Shown: positions 1 to 11,208, counted from the stretch's first letter. The stretch: DNA of 64,000 bases from Rhizomys pruinosus (GCA_009823505.1 VZQC01010571.1:550292-614291); one strand, 5' to 3'. Notes: generated by a model not told the origin, from the sequence alone. A program made the numbers and translations.

Positions 1-146
1 TATTTATTATTATTGTGTGTGTGATGTGTGTGCCAGGGTGTGGATGGAAGTCAAGGACAACTTTCGGGAGCCGATCCCTCCTGCCAGGTGTTTCTCAGGG
101 ATCAAACTCAAGCACCTTCACCCACTAAGCCATCTTGCCAGCCCTA
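1..146 (-). repeat. tRNA-derived SINE (B3/B2-like), minus
   Basis: Read on the minus strand it starts gggctggcaagatggctta, a tRNA-like head, and runs through a diverged body to a CA/TAA-rich tail at positions 1-25. The same type recurs at 22252-22382 and 32695-32857 (minus) and 56385-56554 (plus). The subfamily name is uncertain. Confidence 0.7.
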
Positions 147-223
147 AATATAATAGATGGTTCTGATTTGTTTTTCTTGTTGTTTCTCATATCGAAGATG
201 TAAAACCTCCAAAGGTTTTGGGG

Positions 224-386
224 TTTTTTTTTTGGGTGCTTTTGGTCTTTTTGAGACAGGGTCTCCCTTTAGTCCCAGCTGGCCTGGAGCTCACTCTGTA
301 GATCAGGCTGGCCTTGAACTCACAGAGATCGGCCTGCCTCTGCCTCCCAAGTGCTGGGATTAAAGGCATGCAGCACCACACCTGGC
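224..386 (-). repeat. B1 SINE, minus
   Basis: A T-rich stretch is followed by gagacagggtctccc and ends in ccaccacacctggc, the complement of a near full-length B1. The open frames here are SINE translations. Confidence 0.93.
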
Positions 387-1627
387 ATAAACCTCCAAAA
401 TTTTTAAGTCATCTCAAAAATGGAACAAAATCCCAGTTACTGAAACATCACCCAGTGAATGATCAGCTTCCATGGCTCTGTAACCCCACTGAGTTTCCAG
501 GTCTGTTTATGGGATCCATGGTTTACGGCAAGACTGAACACGTTTACATCCTCTGCTACTCAGTCTCTGAAAGAAACTGAGTTTCTGCTCATTGGTTGCA
601 TCCTGATCTTAGGGAACTAAGTTTGAAAAACAGGTGCTATTAGAAAGCTGCAAAAGCAAATCTAATTGAATCCTGCCCACCTAGAGGTTGGACCATTTTT
701 TAACACTTCCATTGAAATACAATGTAATGTGGAAAATGCACAGAAGTGTACAGTGTGTCTTCACAAACTGAGAACAGCCTTGTGTCGCTATCTGGATCAA
801 AAGACACAGCAACGTCCCAGGAAAGCCCCCCACCCACCTGCCCCCCAAGGGTGGCTACTATCCCATCTTCAAGCAGCAGTTTGCTGTGCTTGTTTTTGTA
901 CCTCACATAAGTGGGCTCTTGCTATAAATACTGTTTTGTGTCCTTTTCCATTCAATATTATATCCTTATGTAGTGTTGAGTGTCATGTCATTACAGGTCA
1001 CTCTCGTGGCTGCGTAATTTTTTCATTTTAACCTGTGAATATTGTTGTTTATACAACAATATTCCTATTTATATCTTTGGGTGAGTATGCTTAGCCATAT
1101 CTATTAGGAAACTCTGGGCATGTAACTTTAGCATATAGACTCCTCACCTCTTGAAAGATGAAGTGGAATTTAGCTTTATAACAATCAAAAGGCCTGGATT
1201 AGCTTAAGCAAGCCTATTTCATTTTTCTTCTTCCCACAACAAACACACCCGTCATGAACAGCACGTCTCTTCCGTGTGAAAAGCACCAGAACAGTATTGC
1301 AGAACACCTTGTCCTGAGGCTCATCTAGAGATGGAGCATGCCGGCTTGGGGTTTGCTAGTTTTTGTTTGTTGTGAATCAGCAGATTGTGGGTGGAAGGTG
1401 TTGAAGGTCTTTTTCATTCTCTAGATAAAATGAAGTTTCAGATTCTTCAAGAGTGTCCTTATTCCCTTTCCCACAGGTATCACCGAAAATTGACAGGAAT
1501 TAGATCACAATATCACTTCGTCTCCCAAAGGTGGTCCCCAGTTTTTACTTACATTTTAGAAGATAAAATAACCCCTTTGCTGTCCCCAAAACATGCAATT
1601 CTGGGCAGATATGGATGGATAGATGTC
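387..1627. other. Unique stretch, no gene seen
   Basis: About 1.2 kb of moderately AT-rich sequence with no recognisable repeat. The longest open frame (666-1031 plus, 121 codons) has no recognisable motif or splice context and is treated as chance. Confidence 0.5.
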
Positions 1628-1765
1628 TTTTTTTTGAGACAGGGTCTCCCTGGAGCCCCAGCTGGCCTAGAACTTGCTATGTACACCACACTGGCCTTGA
1701 ACTCCCAGAGATCTGCTTCTGCCTCCCAAGTGCTGGGATTAAAGATGTGTGCCACCGTGCCTGGC
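1628..1765 (-). repeat. B1 SINE, minus
   Basis: Short poly-T, then gagacagggtctccctgg, ending gccaccgtgcctggc. Moderately diverged. Confidence 0.92.
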
Positions 1766-1861
1766 TATGGATAGACATTTTAGGTGGAAAGTGGTTGCAG
1801 ACTGCAGGGCTGGATGAAGACCTACCGTTTCCAGATACTACCTCCTTTTTAAGCTTTTCAG

Positions 1862-2015
1862 GTTTGTTTGTTTGTTTGTTTGTTTGTTTGTTTGTTGAGA
1901 CAGGGTCTCCCTATAGCCCCAGCTGGCCTGGAACTCACTCTGTAGACGAGGCTGGTATTGAACTCACAGAGATCCACCTGCCTCTGCCTCTGCCTCCCAA
2001 GCGCGTGGTCTAAAT
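1862..2015 (-). repeat. (TTTG)n plus truncated B1, minus
   Basis: A TTTG tetranucleotide run (1862-1897), probably the expanded tail, leads into a minus-strand B1 that breaks off after tgcctcccaagcgcg and so lacks the B1 5' end. The hexamer ctctgc is repeated near 1983-1996. Confidence 0.88.
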
Positions 2016-2038
2016 GATTAAAAAAAAGAAAAACCTAA

Positions 2039-2256
2039 GGGGCTGGAGAGATGGCTCAGCAGTTAAGAGCACTGACTGCTCCAGCAGAGGACTGGGGTTC
2101 GATTCCCAGCGCCCACATGGCAGCTAAGAACCATCTTTAAGCCAGGTGTGGTAGCACACACCTTTAATCCTAGCACTTGGGAAGCAGAGGCAGGTGGATC
2201 TCTGTGAGATCAAGGCCAGCCAAGACTATATGGAGACCCTATCTCAAAAAGGCCAA
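2039..2256 (+). repeat. B2 5' part joined to B1, plus
   Basis: A B2 head (ggggctggagagatggctca) with its B-box region runs to 2138. It is followed at once by a plus-strand B1 (gccaggtgtggtagcacac, ending gaccctatctcaaaaa). The B2 3' half is missing, so either the B1 replaced it or the pair is a composite. Confidence 0.88.
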
Positions 2257-3547
2257 ACATTAACAACCGAGCAAAAAGAGATGCATAGTTCTGTAAGTCA
2301 CTCTTTCAGACATTTCATTTGTTCATCTTAGGTACCATGTGGACAGAGAAGGTTGTGTGAGCCCATTATATAGAAATGTCCCACAGAGGCTAGTTCCTCC
2401 CACAGTTCCTCCATAGCTCAGGACTGCAGAACTGCCCCACGTGCCCTCTGCCTGGTCTTAAAGCATATGGATTCAAGAAGCCCCAGATTTAAATCAGGTG
2501 ATAAGGGCAAGTGACCTTGGATAGGAAGATTCCACTAGAAAGCCATCTTGTGCTGCCAATGCTGATGCCCTTTGATGTGTATGCATCCCATCATGTGACT
2601 AACTTATGCATTTTCCCCCCAGAAATATCATCTGATCTGGGATTCTGTGAATCATAAATGTATTTTCTTCTGTATGCAGTTCTATGCATTTCAGGGATCA
2701 AATCTTCTCATTTAGCCTGTCACACAGGCAGTATTAATAAAAATCACCCCTAGCCATCTGCAGCATGTCAGCCTGACCTGGGCTTTCTGGTTGTCCCCTC
2801 TAACAGATGTCCGGTGCTGCCAGCACCACTGACACTATAATTCACCATTATTGGAAGAATGGCAGTTTTACATAAGCACTTCTTTCTGCAGCGTGCTCCC
2901 ATTCACCTTGATGATTGCAAAGGTTTTTTTTGGGGGGGGGGTCGTTTTTGTTTCCAGAATAATCTAAAATTGGGAGAAGATTCTACGCATATGGTTTCAT
3001 TTCTGAAGTTGCTGCTGAGTCATTTCCCCTTCATAACTGAGCTAGTTTTCACCAATACCTTTAATTACATCAGTTCTTTTTAATAAAGCTCATTTTTATT
3101 GACTTGCTCTCTACTTAATGAAGTCTTCCTGGTGAAACAGGAGCCTACTGGCATGGCATATGAAGTGACCCCGGATTCGAGCTAAAGGTGGGCTGCATTT
3201 TTCTATCTCCTTTGTCTATTAGCAGTGTGTATGCTCTTCCTTTTTTTTTTTTTTTTTTAAATGCTCAACCAACTCTGTTGATATCTTTATCTCTACTAAA
3301 TGGGCTGCCCTGGCTTGATAGTATAGAATTTATAAAACAGCACACTGAATTGTATTTTAATTGGCCTTTAAAGAAACTTTAAGGAGAATTCTTGTAAAGT
3401 AGCAGTTGTTTTATACTGTGAATAATTATTTCCTAGTTTATCCTTATATATGCTTTCCTGACAGTTTTCTAGTAGTAAAGTAGTAAAGATAGTTTTCTAG
3501 TAGCTAAAGATGTAGGCCTCAAGAAAGCATATGTTTCACTGAAAAAT
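2257..3547. other. Unique stretch, no gene seen
   Basis: About 1.3 kb with no recognised repeat. It holds a G run at 2932-2941 and a T run at 3240-3258 flanked by the hexamer atgctc on both sides. Open frames are short and unremarkable. Confidence 0.5.
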
Positions 3548-3562
3548 AAGAAAAGACTTTTT

Positions 3563-3819
3563 ATTTTTTTTATTTTTATTTTTTAAATTTTATTTATTTT
3601 TGTATGTGTATGAATGTACTGTCTGCATGTAGGTTTGTGCACCCGTGTTGTGCAATGCCACAGAGGTCAGAAGAGGGTCTCGGATTCCCCTGGAACTGGA
3701 GTTCTCCTGGAATTGGAGTTACGGACAGTTCTTAGCCACCATGTGGGTGCTGGGGATCGAACCCGGGTCCTCTGCAAGAGCAGTCGGTGCTCTTAACTGC
3801 TAGGCTGTCTCTCCAGCCC
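3563..3819 (-). repeat. B2 SINE, minus, with 15-bp TSD
   Basis: Complete minus-strand B2 from an AT-rich tail to ctctccagccc. It is flanked by a perfect target-site duplication, aagaaaagacttttt, at 3548-3562 and 3820-3834, which fixes its boundaries and shows L1-type retrotransposition. Confidence 0.95.
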
Positions 3820-3834
3820 AAGAAAAGACTTTTT

Positions 3835-4436
3835 AAAACCTGGTTTGTGCTTCAGTGTGAGGCCCAAGCTTACTTTACCTTTGGTCAGCCCTCTCGCCTG
3901 TTCACCGTCTGTCTACCCCTCCTCCCTCAGTTCGGTTGCCATCCAGGGCTCCCGGTTCTATCTCCATGCTAGTAATTAGTCCATTAGCTGCACTATTTTG
4001 ATCGGTGTTGCCCAACCACAGAGCTTTCTGTGAAGCTTTATTTAAAACCTGGTGTCATCTCTTCTTAACACATCAGTTTTCTTCTCATGTTTTGACAGGT
4101 TTGTCCTTCCCCACCTTATCCGGGTACACAGCCACCCTGTCTTCTTACAAGACACTCTGATAACAGCCAGCCCACCCTGCATCTCCCACCCTCCACCTCT
4201 CCATCTGCTACGAGGGTCAGGCTTCAGCTCAAACAGGGCAGGTGCATAGCAGGGACAGATCTCATGCAAGGGCCCTCCTCTGATACTCTTTTTCCTGTGG
4301 CCTCTCCTGTAGCGGGCCCCAGTCAAAGCACTTTCACTACAGCCTGGGGCCACTGTTAGAATGCAGCTATCCTAAGAGAGTACCACTAAAGCACCTACCC
4401 CCAGCTAGAGTTTCTTTCTCCCTTTTCTATTTCTTT
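3835..4436. other. Unique stretch, no gene seen
   Basis: About 600 bp, C-rich on the plus strand. The minus frame 4353-4042 (103 codons) lacks recognisable motifs and is treated as chance. Confidence 0.45.
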
Positions 4437-4497
4437 TTGAAACCATAGCCTTGTGCCTGCCAGGCAAATGTTCTACCACTGAGCTATATGCCCAGAA
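4437..4497 (-). repeat. ID-type SINE fragment, minus
   Basis: The stretch tgttctaccactgagctata is the complement of the tRNA-Ala-like head of ID elements. It is preceded by the complement of the ID body (ccttgtgcctgccaggcaa). Confidence 0.7.
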
Positions 4498-4738
4498 TCT
4501 TCTTTTTTGTTTATTCAAAGCCGTAATCACCAAGAATTGGAATCTGAGAAAATTAAACACAACAGAGTTGAGTTATTGGGGAAAAAAGAAAGAAAACCTG
4601 GAAACTACAGTCTACACTAAAACAGCATTAGGGAGCACTGATTTAGAGAAGCTAAGTGCTATTAAAATATGGGGGTGAATGGTAGAGAAAAGTAAAGGCA
4701 GATAATACAAAAGCAACTCTCAAAACAAAGGAACTTGA

Positions 4739-4961
4739 GGCTGGAGAGATGGCTCATCCATTAAGAGCACTGAATGTTCTTGTGGAGGACCCAGGTTCAA
4801 TTCCTAGCACTTACATGGCAGCTAACAACCATCTGTAATCTCAGGTCCAGGGGCCCCAACACTCTCTTGTGTCCTCCATGGGTTTGCATGTGTGTGCAGG
4901 TGCTACATTTGCATACATGTAGGCAAAACATTCATACACATCAAAAGTAAATAATTTTAAG
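4739..4961 (+). repeat. B2-family SINE, plus
   Basis: Starts ggctggagagatggctcatc and ends in cattcatacacatc plus an A-rich tail. The body differs from the young B2 consensus (gtaggcaaaacattcatac), so it may be B3. Confidence 0.9.
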
Positions 4962-4974
4962 AAAAGAAACTCAA

Positions 4975-5117
4975 GCCAGGTGTTGTGGCACACGCCTTTA
5001 ATCCCAGCACTCAGGAGGCAGAGGTAGGTGGATCTCTGTGAGTTCAAGGCCAGTCTGGTCTACAAAGTGAGTTCCAGGCCAGCTGGGGCTACAGGGAGAC
5101 TCTGTCTCAAAAAGACC
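4975..5117 (+). repeat. B1 SINE, plus
   Basis: Starts gccaggtgttgtggcacacg and ends gactctgtctcaaaaagacc. Its A-tail runs straight into the GAAA repeat that follows. Confidence 0.94.
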
Positions 5118-5144
5118 AAAAAAAAAGGAAGGAAGGAAAGAAAG

Positions 5145-5207
<63 letters not shown>
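5118..5207 (+). repeat. (GAAA)n, 90-nt pure purine tract
   Basis: A grown-out B1 A-tail: 90 consecutive purines on the plus strand, first GGAA-type and then about 15 regular AAAG units. The open frames on both strands are repeat translations. Confidence 0.96.
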
Positions 5208-5208
5208 C

Positions 5209-5522
5209 TCAATGTCTTTTTTTTCTGGAAATCTGTTAATGTATTGCCATTCTTAGAAAAGCTGCAGGGTGCCACCCTGGTCACTTCTACAGGGGGGCCA
5301 TTCGTGCCACCATGTCGGTGACTTTTACACTATTTAATTAGGTCCGTGGCTCTGAGCTTAGTGCTCCAGGGTGTCCATCTATTTAAGGATGCTTTCTTCT
5401 CTCTGGTTAAGCATGTGCTGCTGCTCCTGGTTGTAGGGTAGCTGGCACATGTTGGCTCATCCAGAGCCTCTCCTAAATCCTTTCTACTCTGAGTTCTCTT
5501 TATAGACAGAAGCAAAGACAAG
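5209..5522. other. Unique stretch, no gene seen
   Basis: Short unique sequence with no supported feature. Confidence 0.45.
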
Positions 5523-5632
5523 CTCAAGACAGTGGCTCAAGCCCGTGGACCCCACACTCAGGAGGGAGGCAATGACAAGACTTTGAGTTCTAGCTCAGCC
5601 TGAATCATATAGCAAGAACCTTTCTCAGACAA
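5523..5632 (+). repeat. Degraded proto-B1, plus
   Basis: Recognisable B1 order (acagtggctcaagccc, then cactcaggagggaggca, then a tctcagacaaaaaa end) but heavily diverged. Likely an old PB1/B1 fossil. Confidence 0.6.
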
Positions 5633-5799
5633 AAAATAGTTTAACAAGATGGGCAGTCATTTCCTAGACTTCCTTGCAGCCATGGCAGCCACTAGGGCTT
5701 GCTGTGGAGACATGAAGTAATACCTGATGCCTAACAATGCTAACCCTGATGTAGTCATTTGAAAAACAAATCCGAATTTATAAGTGATGAGTGGCATTG

Positions 5800-5950
5800 A
5801 TCCTGGTGACATCCCTGTAAGCACAAAGCATCACATCTACTTTTTAAAGGAGAAAATAGGGTTGAGAGAGTCAAAGTGACTTGTCCAGAGTCACAGAGTC
5901 TGTACATTGTGAAAGAACAAAAGCAAGGCTTCGGCATCGGATGGCTAGTC
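5800..5950 (-). repeat. MIR, minus
   Basis: The order aggagaaaatagggttgaga, gtgacttgtccagagtcaca and gcaaggcttcggca matches the complement of the MIR core. Confidence 0.65.
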
Positions 5951-5975
5951 AGCCTTACATAAAAACTGAAATACA

Positions 5976-6132
5976 AGTTCTGAAGAGATGGCTTAGTGGT
6001 TAAGAGCACTGGCTGCTCTCACAGAGGACCTGTGAGCTACTTCCTGGCTCCCACATGGCAGTGGAAGTCATTGGTAACTCCAATCCAGGGGACATATGCC
6101 CTCTTCTAGTTTTAGCCTGGCCCTTCACAGAG
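5976..6132 (+). repeat. Degenerate B2-family SINE, plus
   Basis: Holds tgaagagatggcttagtggt and aagagcactggctgctctc, then a decayed 3' half. A B1 has been inserted just beyond it. Confidence 0.78.
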
Positions 6133-6146
6133 GCTCCATCTGAAAA

Positions 6147-6297
6147 AAAAAAATTTTTTTTTGTCTTTTTGAGACAGGGTCTCCCTGTAGCCCCAGCTGT
6201 CCTGGAACTCGCTCTGTAGACCAGGCTGGCCTTGAACTCACAAAGATCCGCCTGCCTCCCAAGTGCTAGGATTAAAGGTGTGCGCCACCACGCCCAG
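6147..6297 (-). repeat. B1 SINE, minus, with 14-bp TSD
   Basis: Minus-strand B1 flanked by gctccatctgaaaa at 6133-6146 and 6298-6310 (the last A may be shared). It lacks part of the ctgcctctgcctccc segment. Confidence 0.93.
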
Positions 6298-6410
6298 CTC
6301 CATCTGAAAATTTTTTGATATGAGTTCTTGCACAGTGGAAACAGTCACTTGCCAATTGGCTTTACCCCCTTTGTCCTCAGCAGCCGTTCCTTCACCTTCT
6401 TTTCCTGACT

Positions 6411-6500
6411 GCGGTCAGAGTCCGCTCAGCTTCGCGAGCAGGGTCCGCTCAGCTTCGCGAGCTCGCACCGTCGTTCCGTCCGGTTCCGTCCGGGAGGCCT
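6411..6500. other. CpG-dense patch with short tandem duplications
   Basis: I count about 14 CpG in 90 bp, in otherwise CpG-poor DNA. A 20-bp block, gtccgctcagcttcgcgagc, occurs at 6420-6439 and 6443-6462 (period 23). A 10-bp block, gttccgtccg, is tandemly doubled at 6473-6492. No SINE or exon explains it. It could be a small CpG island, the edge of an unrecognised promoter, or a young tandem duplication. Confidence 0.55.
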
Positions 6501-7078
6501 CCTTCTACCTCCATGCATGTCCCCCAATCTTCAGTCCTTTTCCATTCCTCAGAGGCTCCCTGTGAGGACACAGAGGAAACAGACAAACTTTTTCACTTTC
6601 TTTGCAGTGTTGAGGGGGTCAACCTTGGGCCCTCACACAGGCCGGAAGTACTTATCAACCCACCCAAGCACACTTTTTCTGACATCTCATACAAGTCTTC
6701 AGAACAGAACGAAGTGGTTTCTTGCGTAGTCCTGCTGTCCTGTAGACCTGGGGCAGGTCACTGATCAGCACCCTTTGCATCCCTACCTGTAAAAGAGATG
6801 GCCTGTGTCTTCACACCCACTACGGTGGGACATTCTGAGGAGAACTAATCCATTTTTGATTCAACTAATTTTGTGTCATAGAATAGGAATGGCTCTTGAG
6901 CTTGGGGAAACAAAGATTTGAAAGCAAGATTTCTGCCCCACATCGACTGGGGCAAAGGTTTCAATGCATGGAAAATGCTAGACGTTTGCATGCTTCTTGT
7001 AGAGCTCAAATTTGGCAAAGCGCCTTTCATTTTAGTTTTATGTCTGATCCTTGAAAGACAAAGAAAGGAGAAGAAGGA
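6501..7078. other. Unique stretch, no gene seen
   Basis: About 580 bp without a recognised repeat. A MIR-like trace near 6745-6800 (cctggggcaggtcactga, cctacctgtaaaagagatgg) is too weak to annotate. Confidence 0.4.
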
Positions 7079-7330
7079 CACTTGATGCCAGGGACGCTGG
7101 GGACACAAAGATGTGGGCACAACAGGACCTGCAGAGCCAGGCTGAGCCTGGGCAGCTTGTGAGCGGGTCATGCCACACACAGTCGTTTCTATCAGCAGCG
7201 TCCAGGGTGGTGCTGAACGTGGTTCATTACATGATGCGTGAACAGTGGTGGGACAGGAGGTCCCACAAAGACCCATAACCCAGAGTAGCAATGCCAGAGG
7301 CTGAAGGGAGACTGCTGACATGTTCACAGG
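7079..7330 (-). repeat. Possible L2-type fragment, minus
   Basis: The order cacttgatgccagggacgct, ggggacacaaagatg resembles the antisense L2 3' end. The rest is too diverged to be sure. The 160-codon minus frame here (7327-6845) has no recognisable domain. Confidence 0.35.
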
Positions 7331-7949
7331 TGGAAGGAGAGGGAGGGAAAGGCCGGGTGGCTCAGCAGAGGGCGCCTCTGCAAGGGGCCCTCAAGGAAGG
7401 ATGGCGCGAGTTGCCCAAGTGGCTTCTCTCTTCTTCCTTCTGTGTAACATTCTTCCGCGCCAACCTCTTGACATCGGCTTAAGTTTCCCTCCGCCCCTTT
7501 TCTCCTGGCTTCCTTCCTGGATTATTTCTTTCATCCTGCCTAGAAGCCTTCATCCTCTAAGAAGCCAGAGGGAGGAAGGCGTCGCTCGGGCCCTTTCACC
7601 TCTCTGCTGAAGGAATTTTATTACAAAGACCACAGAACGAGTAGCTGGTAAAACCATTTCTTTTAAAAAACCAGAACTCCATCAAGGAGGAGGGAGAGTA
7701 CGTATTTTGTAGCCATGTTAAAATGCGCAGATGAAATTAATGCAGGTGAGTGTGTGTCTTCTTGAGTCTGGATCTCAGAAAACCAGCTAGGAGACTGAAG
7801 CATGCTAATCTGGTTTAAACAATGTAATGCACGGATTGCCAATCAGGTTGTAAGGCTTTAAAATGTGCTCAAGGGCAGGATAAAACGCCATTTTAAAGGC
7901 ATCTCTAGTATGTGATAGTATGGTCAAGAGATTAAGGTGAGAGCCTTGA
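7331..7949. other. Unique stretch, no gene seen
   Basis: About 600 bp. A C/T-rich segment (7410-7600) is followed by AT-richer sequence. No supported gene. Confidence 0.4.
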
Positions 7950-8184
7950 GGCTGGAGAGATGGTTCACAGGTTAAGAACAAGTAAGATCACATTCTGCTC
8001 CTATAGAGGACGAGAGTTCCCAGCACCTATGTCAAGCAGTTCATAACTGACTGTAACTCCAGCCCCAGGGTATCACACACCCTCTTCCGGCCTCCAAAGA
8101 TCTGCATGCATGTGCTGCACATTCTTGTACCCAGAGATATGTACATACACATACAAAGTTAAAATCTTTTTAAAAAACAAATGT
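7950..8184 (+). repeat. Diverged B2-family SINE, plus
   Basis: Starts gaggctggagagatggttca, holds cctcttccggcctccaaag and ends with cacatacaaag and an A/T-rich tail. Extra bases in the head (aacaagtaagatcacattc) mark divergence. Confidence 0.82.
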
Positions 8185-8509
8185 CTTTTTTTGTTGTTGT
8201 TGTTAAGGCAAGCTCCTTTTGGCACACCCCTGACAGTATTAGCTGTCTTTAAACAAGGGTGAAAGACTGGCAGGGGCAAAGTGAAGGCCCCACAGGAAGG
8301 AGATGTTGGGGCCTGTGGTGGTGTACCTAAGCAGTTCATACGGCTCTGATGGAGACGTGGGCACCGGTGTTCAGTGTGAGACACATCACATACAGAGGAT
8401 GTGGGAAGGTCAGGAGAGGAGGGAAGTTGAAGATGATGTCCCATAAAAGCAGAAAGGGAAGTGCAGCCATCCACACTTAGGCTAAGTTAGCTTCAAGAAA
8501 TAAGGATTG
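8185..8509. other. Unique stretch, no gene seen
   Basis: Contains a short TTG repeat (about 8192-8205). The minus frame through here includes SINE sequence and is not a gene. Confidence 0.4.
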
Positions 8510-8590
8510 CTCACCTTTAATCCCAGCACTCGGGAAGGCAGAGGTAGAGGCAGGTGGATCTCTGTGAGTTCAAGGACAACCTGGTCTACC
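8510..8590 (+). repeat. B1 fragment, plus
   Basis: Holds the internal B1 segment cctttaatcccagcactcgg through caacctggtctacc. Both ends are missing. Confidence 0.85.
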
Positions 8591-8624
8591 ATAAAAGAAC
8601 TTCTCCATTAAAATAAAACAAAGC

Positions 8625-8772
8625 AGCCGGACGTTGTGGCGCACGCCTTTAATCCTAGTACTCAGGAGACAGAGGCAGGCGGATCTTTGTGAGTTCAAGG
8701 CCAGCCTGGTCTACATACTGAGTTCCAGGACAGCTAGGGCTACAGGGAGACCCTGTCTCGAAAAGACAAAAG
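8625..8772 (+). repeat. B1 SINE, plus
   Basis: Complete B1 from agccggacgttgtggcgcac to gaccctgtctcgaaaagac. Confidence 0.94.
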
Positions 8773-8802
8773 TCAATCAATCAATCAATCAATCAATCAA
8801 AC
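8773..8802 (+). repeat. (CAAT)n microsatellite
   Basis: About seven CAAT units that replace the A-tail of the B1 just upstream. Confidence 0.95.
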
Positions 8803-8810
8803 ACCATTAA

Positions 8811-8925
8811 AGCCAGAAGTGGTGATGCACACCTATAATCTCAGTACTCAGGAAGCAGAGGCAGGAGGCTTAAGCGGTGAAGTCCAGCCTGAGCTATATA
8901 ATGAAGTTCTTTTCTCAAATGGTAA
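8811..8925 (+). repeat. Old B1/PB1 element, plus
   Basis: The order gccagaagtggtgatgcaca, tcagtactcaggaagcaga, cctgagctatataatgaag is an aged B1-like monomer. Confidence 0.75.
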
Positions 8926-9029
8926 AATGTCCAAAAAGGCTATTAAATAATTATTATTAACACCATCATGTGTGCTACAAGCACAAGGAAATTTAAATGT
9001 CTATCATGTGTTTAAACTATTTAACATAA

Positions 9030-9101
9030 GGGTTAAGGATATAGCACAGTGGAAGAGCCCCAGCCTAGCATGCGCAGAGTCACTGGTCCATTCCCAGTAC
9101 T
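9030..9101 (+). repeat. ID-type SINE, plus
   Basis: Degenerate ID head (ggttaaggatatagcacagt) and body (cctagcatgcgcagag, gtccattcccagtact). Its A-rich tail is where the duplicated segment at 9102 begins. Confidence 0.68.
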
Positions 9102-9443
9102 TCAAAGAACAAAAAGTGATGCTGCTCAGCCACCCTGCCATCAGGATGAGAAATGGAGGGGCCAGGCCCATTCTGTCCGTGAGTGTGGGCTGGGTGGGCT
9201 CGACTCTTCTGTCTGACTTCTCCCTTCAAGTCTGCTCTTCTGTGAGTAACACTATGTAAAAAAAAATCACAACGAAAATAACTGTTAGCAAGAATAGAAA
9301 GCATCATGTTGATGATCTCCATTTATTTTGGTCTCATTCGTAAATAGTGCTGAGAAAATAGAAGTATCTTCCAACAGGCAGGGACCTCATGTTAGCTGTA
9401 TCTCCGTAATATAATATCAGAAAAATCCCACCTCCACCATTGC
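9102..9443 (+). repeat. Segment duplicated at 11209-11816 (copy A)
   Basis: From tcaaagaacaaaaagtgat to cacctccaccattgc this segment matches 11209-11816 in the same orientation, at roughly 94% by eye over about 320 bp once the B2 in copy B is removed. Copy A lacks about 20 bp (attaaagaatataccacagt) present in copy B. It has no gene content and is not a recognised repeat family. Confidence 0.9.
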
Positions 9444-11208
9444 TCATAAAGAGTTGGGCTTTTATTCTGACAGAGATTATTCTCACCTACAAATTGGTGA
9501 TATGACTGTCTAACTCCCCACATTCCTTTCTGCTAAGCCTACTGTTATAAGGCATACTCAACTTAAAATCCTTTCTAAATATTTCTTTGATTCTTCTGTT
9601 TCCTTATTTTTACATTCTTTCTTTTTTAAAGTTTCATTGCATTTCCTAAACCTCTTGTAATGTTTCAAGAGAAACACTGAGCTATTTAGGCAGTAGGTGT
9701 GTGTGTGTGTGTGTGTGTGTGAATTCATTGGTGCTGTGAACAAATGTTGCATTGTACATTATATGGTGGCTGCCTCCTTGCTTCTTGAACAGAGCACCTG
9801 GTGTTACTGGTTTCAAAGAATATTTCAAGATTGGCAGTTGGAGTCTCTTCATAGAAGTGTAACAGCGCTTCTCAGAAAGCTTGAAAAATGATATGCAAAG
9901 TGAAGGAGAATAGAGAATAGGTGTCACCGTCTAAAAGCACAGTAGGCAGCCGCAAGGGCCTCCATTCAAAGAGGATTCCAGGAGAAAATGGAGACTTCTG
10001 AGAACCAACTTTATAGCTTGATGAGAGCTTAGCAAATTGAGTAGCCTCTCAAAACACTGTTCAGCCTAATCTGCCTGCCAACCCGTTTCTTATAAGCTTG
10101 TGTGCAGCACAACACAACATAGAAGATAGAGCCTCCTGCTTCAGGCAGTAGCCCGGAAAGCTTTGATCCAAAAGCTAGACATTAGTAGTACACATTTCGG
10201 CCACTTGTTAAGTGGCTCCACAATCCCAACTCTGTCAAAAAGGAAAAAAAAAAAAAATAGGTAAACTAAAGATGCTTCATTACAAAACTAGCCTTTGTTG
10301 GGAAGAATCATAATGCTTCAGTTGGAAGTCTGGGTTTCATATACCCGCCCTTCCTGTTCTTTTCATACAGAAGGCTAGTGAACCTGCTTAGAAGGTTAAA
10401 ATGAAAAATACCCAAAGTCGATCCCAGGAGACAGAAAGCATGCTATCTCATCCCAGTCTTGCAGCTGCTCATGGAGCAGAAATCAGTTTGCAAAAGTCAA
10501 ACTCTTATTCACCCCAGATATGGGATAAATCAGGACTAAAGGAAATGACCTTCTTGAAAATTTCTTTCACAAATGGAGATGTCTCAGCTTCTTTTCCTAG
10601 CATGCTTTCCATAAAGCACCAGCTCTGAATCTTGGATTGCACATCAAATAAATACACTTTAAACAAAGGCCTAGAAAGAGTATAGACTAAGGCTGGTAGG
10701 AAAACATAGAAACCTGAATGTGACCATTTGCTTTATGTCATCAGCTTACATAATAATCATGGTGATTTAGTTTTCTATGTCTTTCTCATGAAGCAGTGTC
10801 CTTTACCATCACATGCTTAGATACTCATTCACAAAATCTTATTCACTCCCGGAACAGGCACACATGAGATGAAATAAACACAAGAAACCCAAATTTTTTT
10901 GGATAACATTGTGACAAAAGTTATTTTTAGTTTGTATTTCACTGGTGCAGGTGAGAAGACTGAAAAGAGACCAGGACAGGTCCAGAACACATGTCCCGCT
11001 GTGCTGCCATACATAAAGGCCTATGGCCATTTTCATTTGTAAAGACAAGTGTATCACTTTGACAGGATACAAATTAACATAAACTAAGTAGAATTCACCA
11101 TATTGTTGTATGGTTAAATAACCTATCCTTGATCATATTCAACACGGGTCTACCAGATTTGTCCACTTTGCCTCAACAAATATTGGTAGATAGGGAAATG
11201 GGCGCTAG
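9444..11208. other. Unique stretch between duplicate copies
   Basis: About 1.8 kb, AT-rich, with a (GT)n at 9697-9721 and an A-rich run near 10240-10258. No recognised SINE and no supported gene. Confidence 0.5.
9697..9721 (+). repeat. (GT)n microsatellite
   Basis: Twelve GT dinucleotides. Confidence 0.97.

Noticed and set aside
5060..5284. Frame with a long Phe/Leu/Ser repeat
   Set aside because: Translation of the (GAAA)n complement and a B1.
6845..7327. 160-codon minus frame
   Set aside because: No recognisable domain; part of it overlaps probable L2-like sequence.
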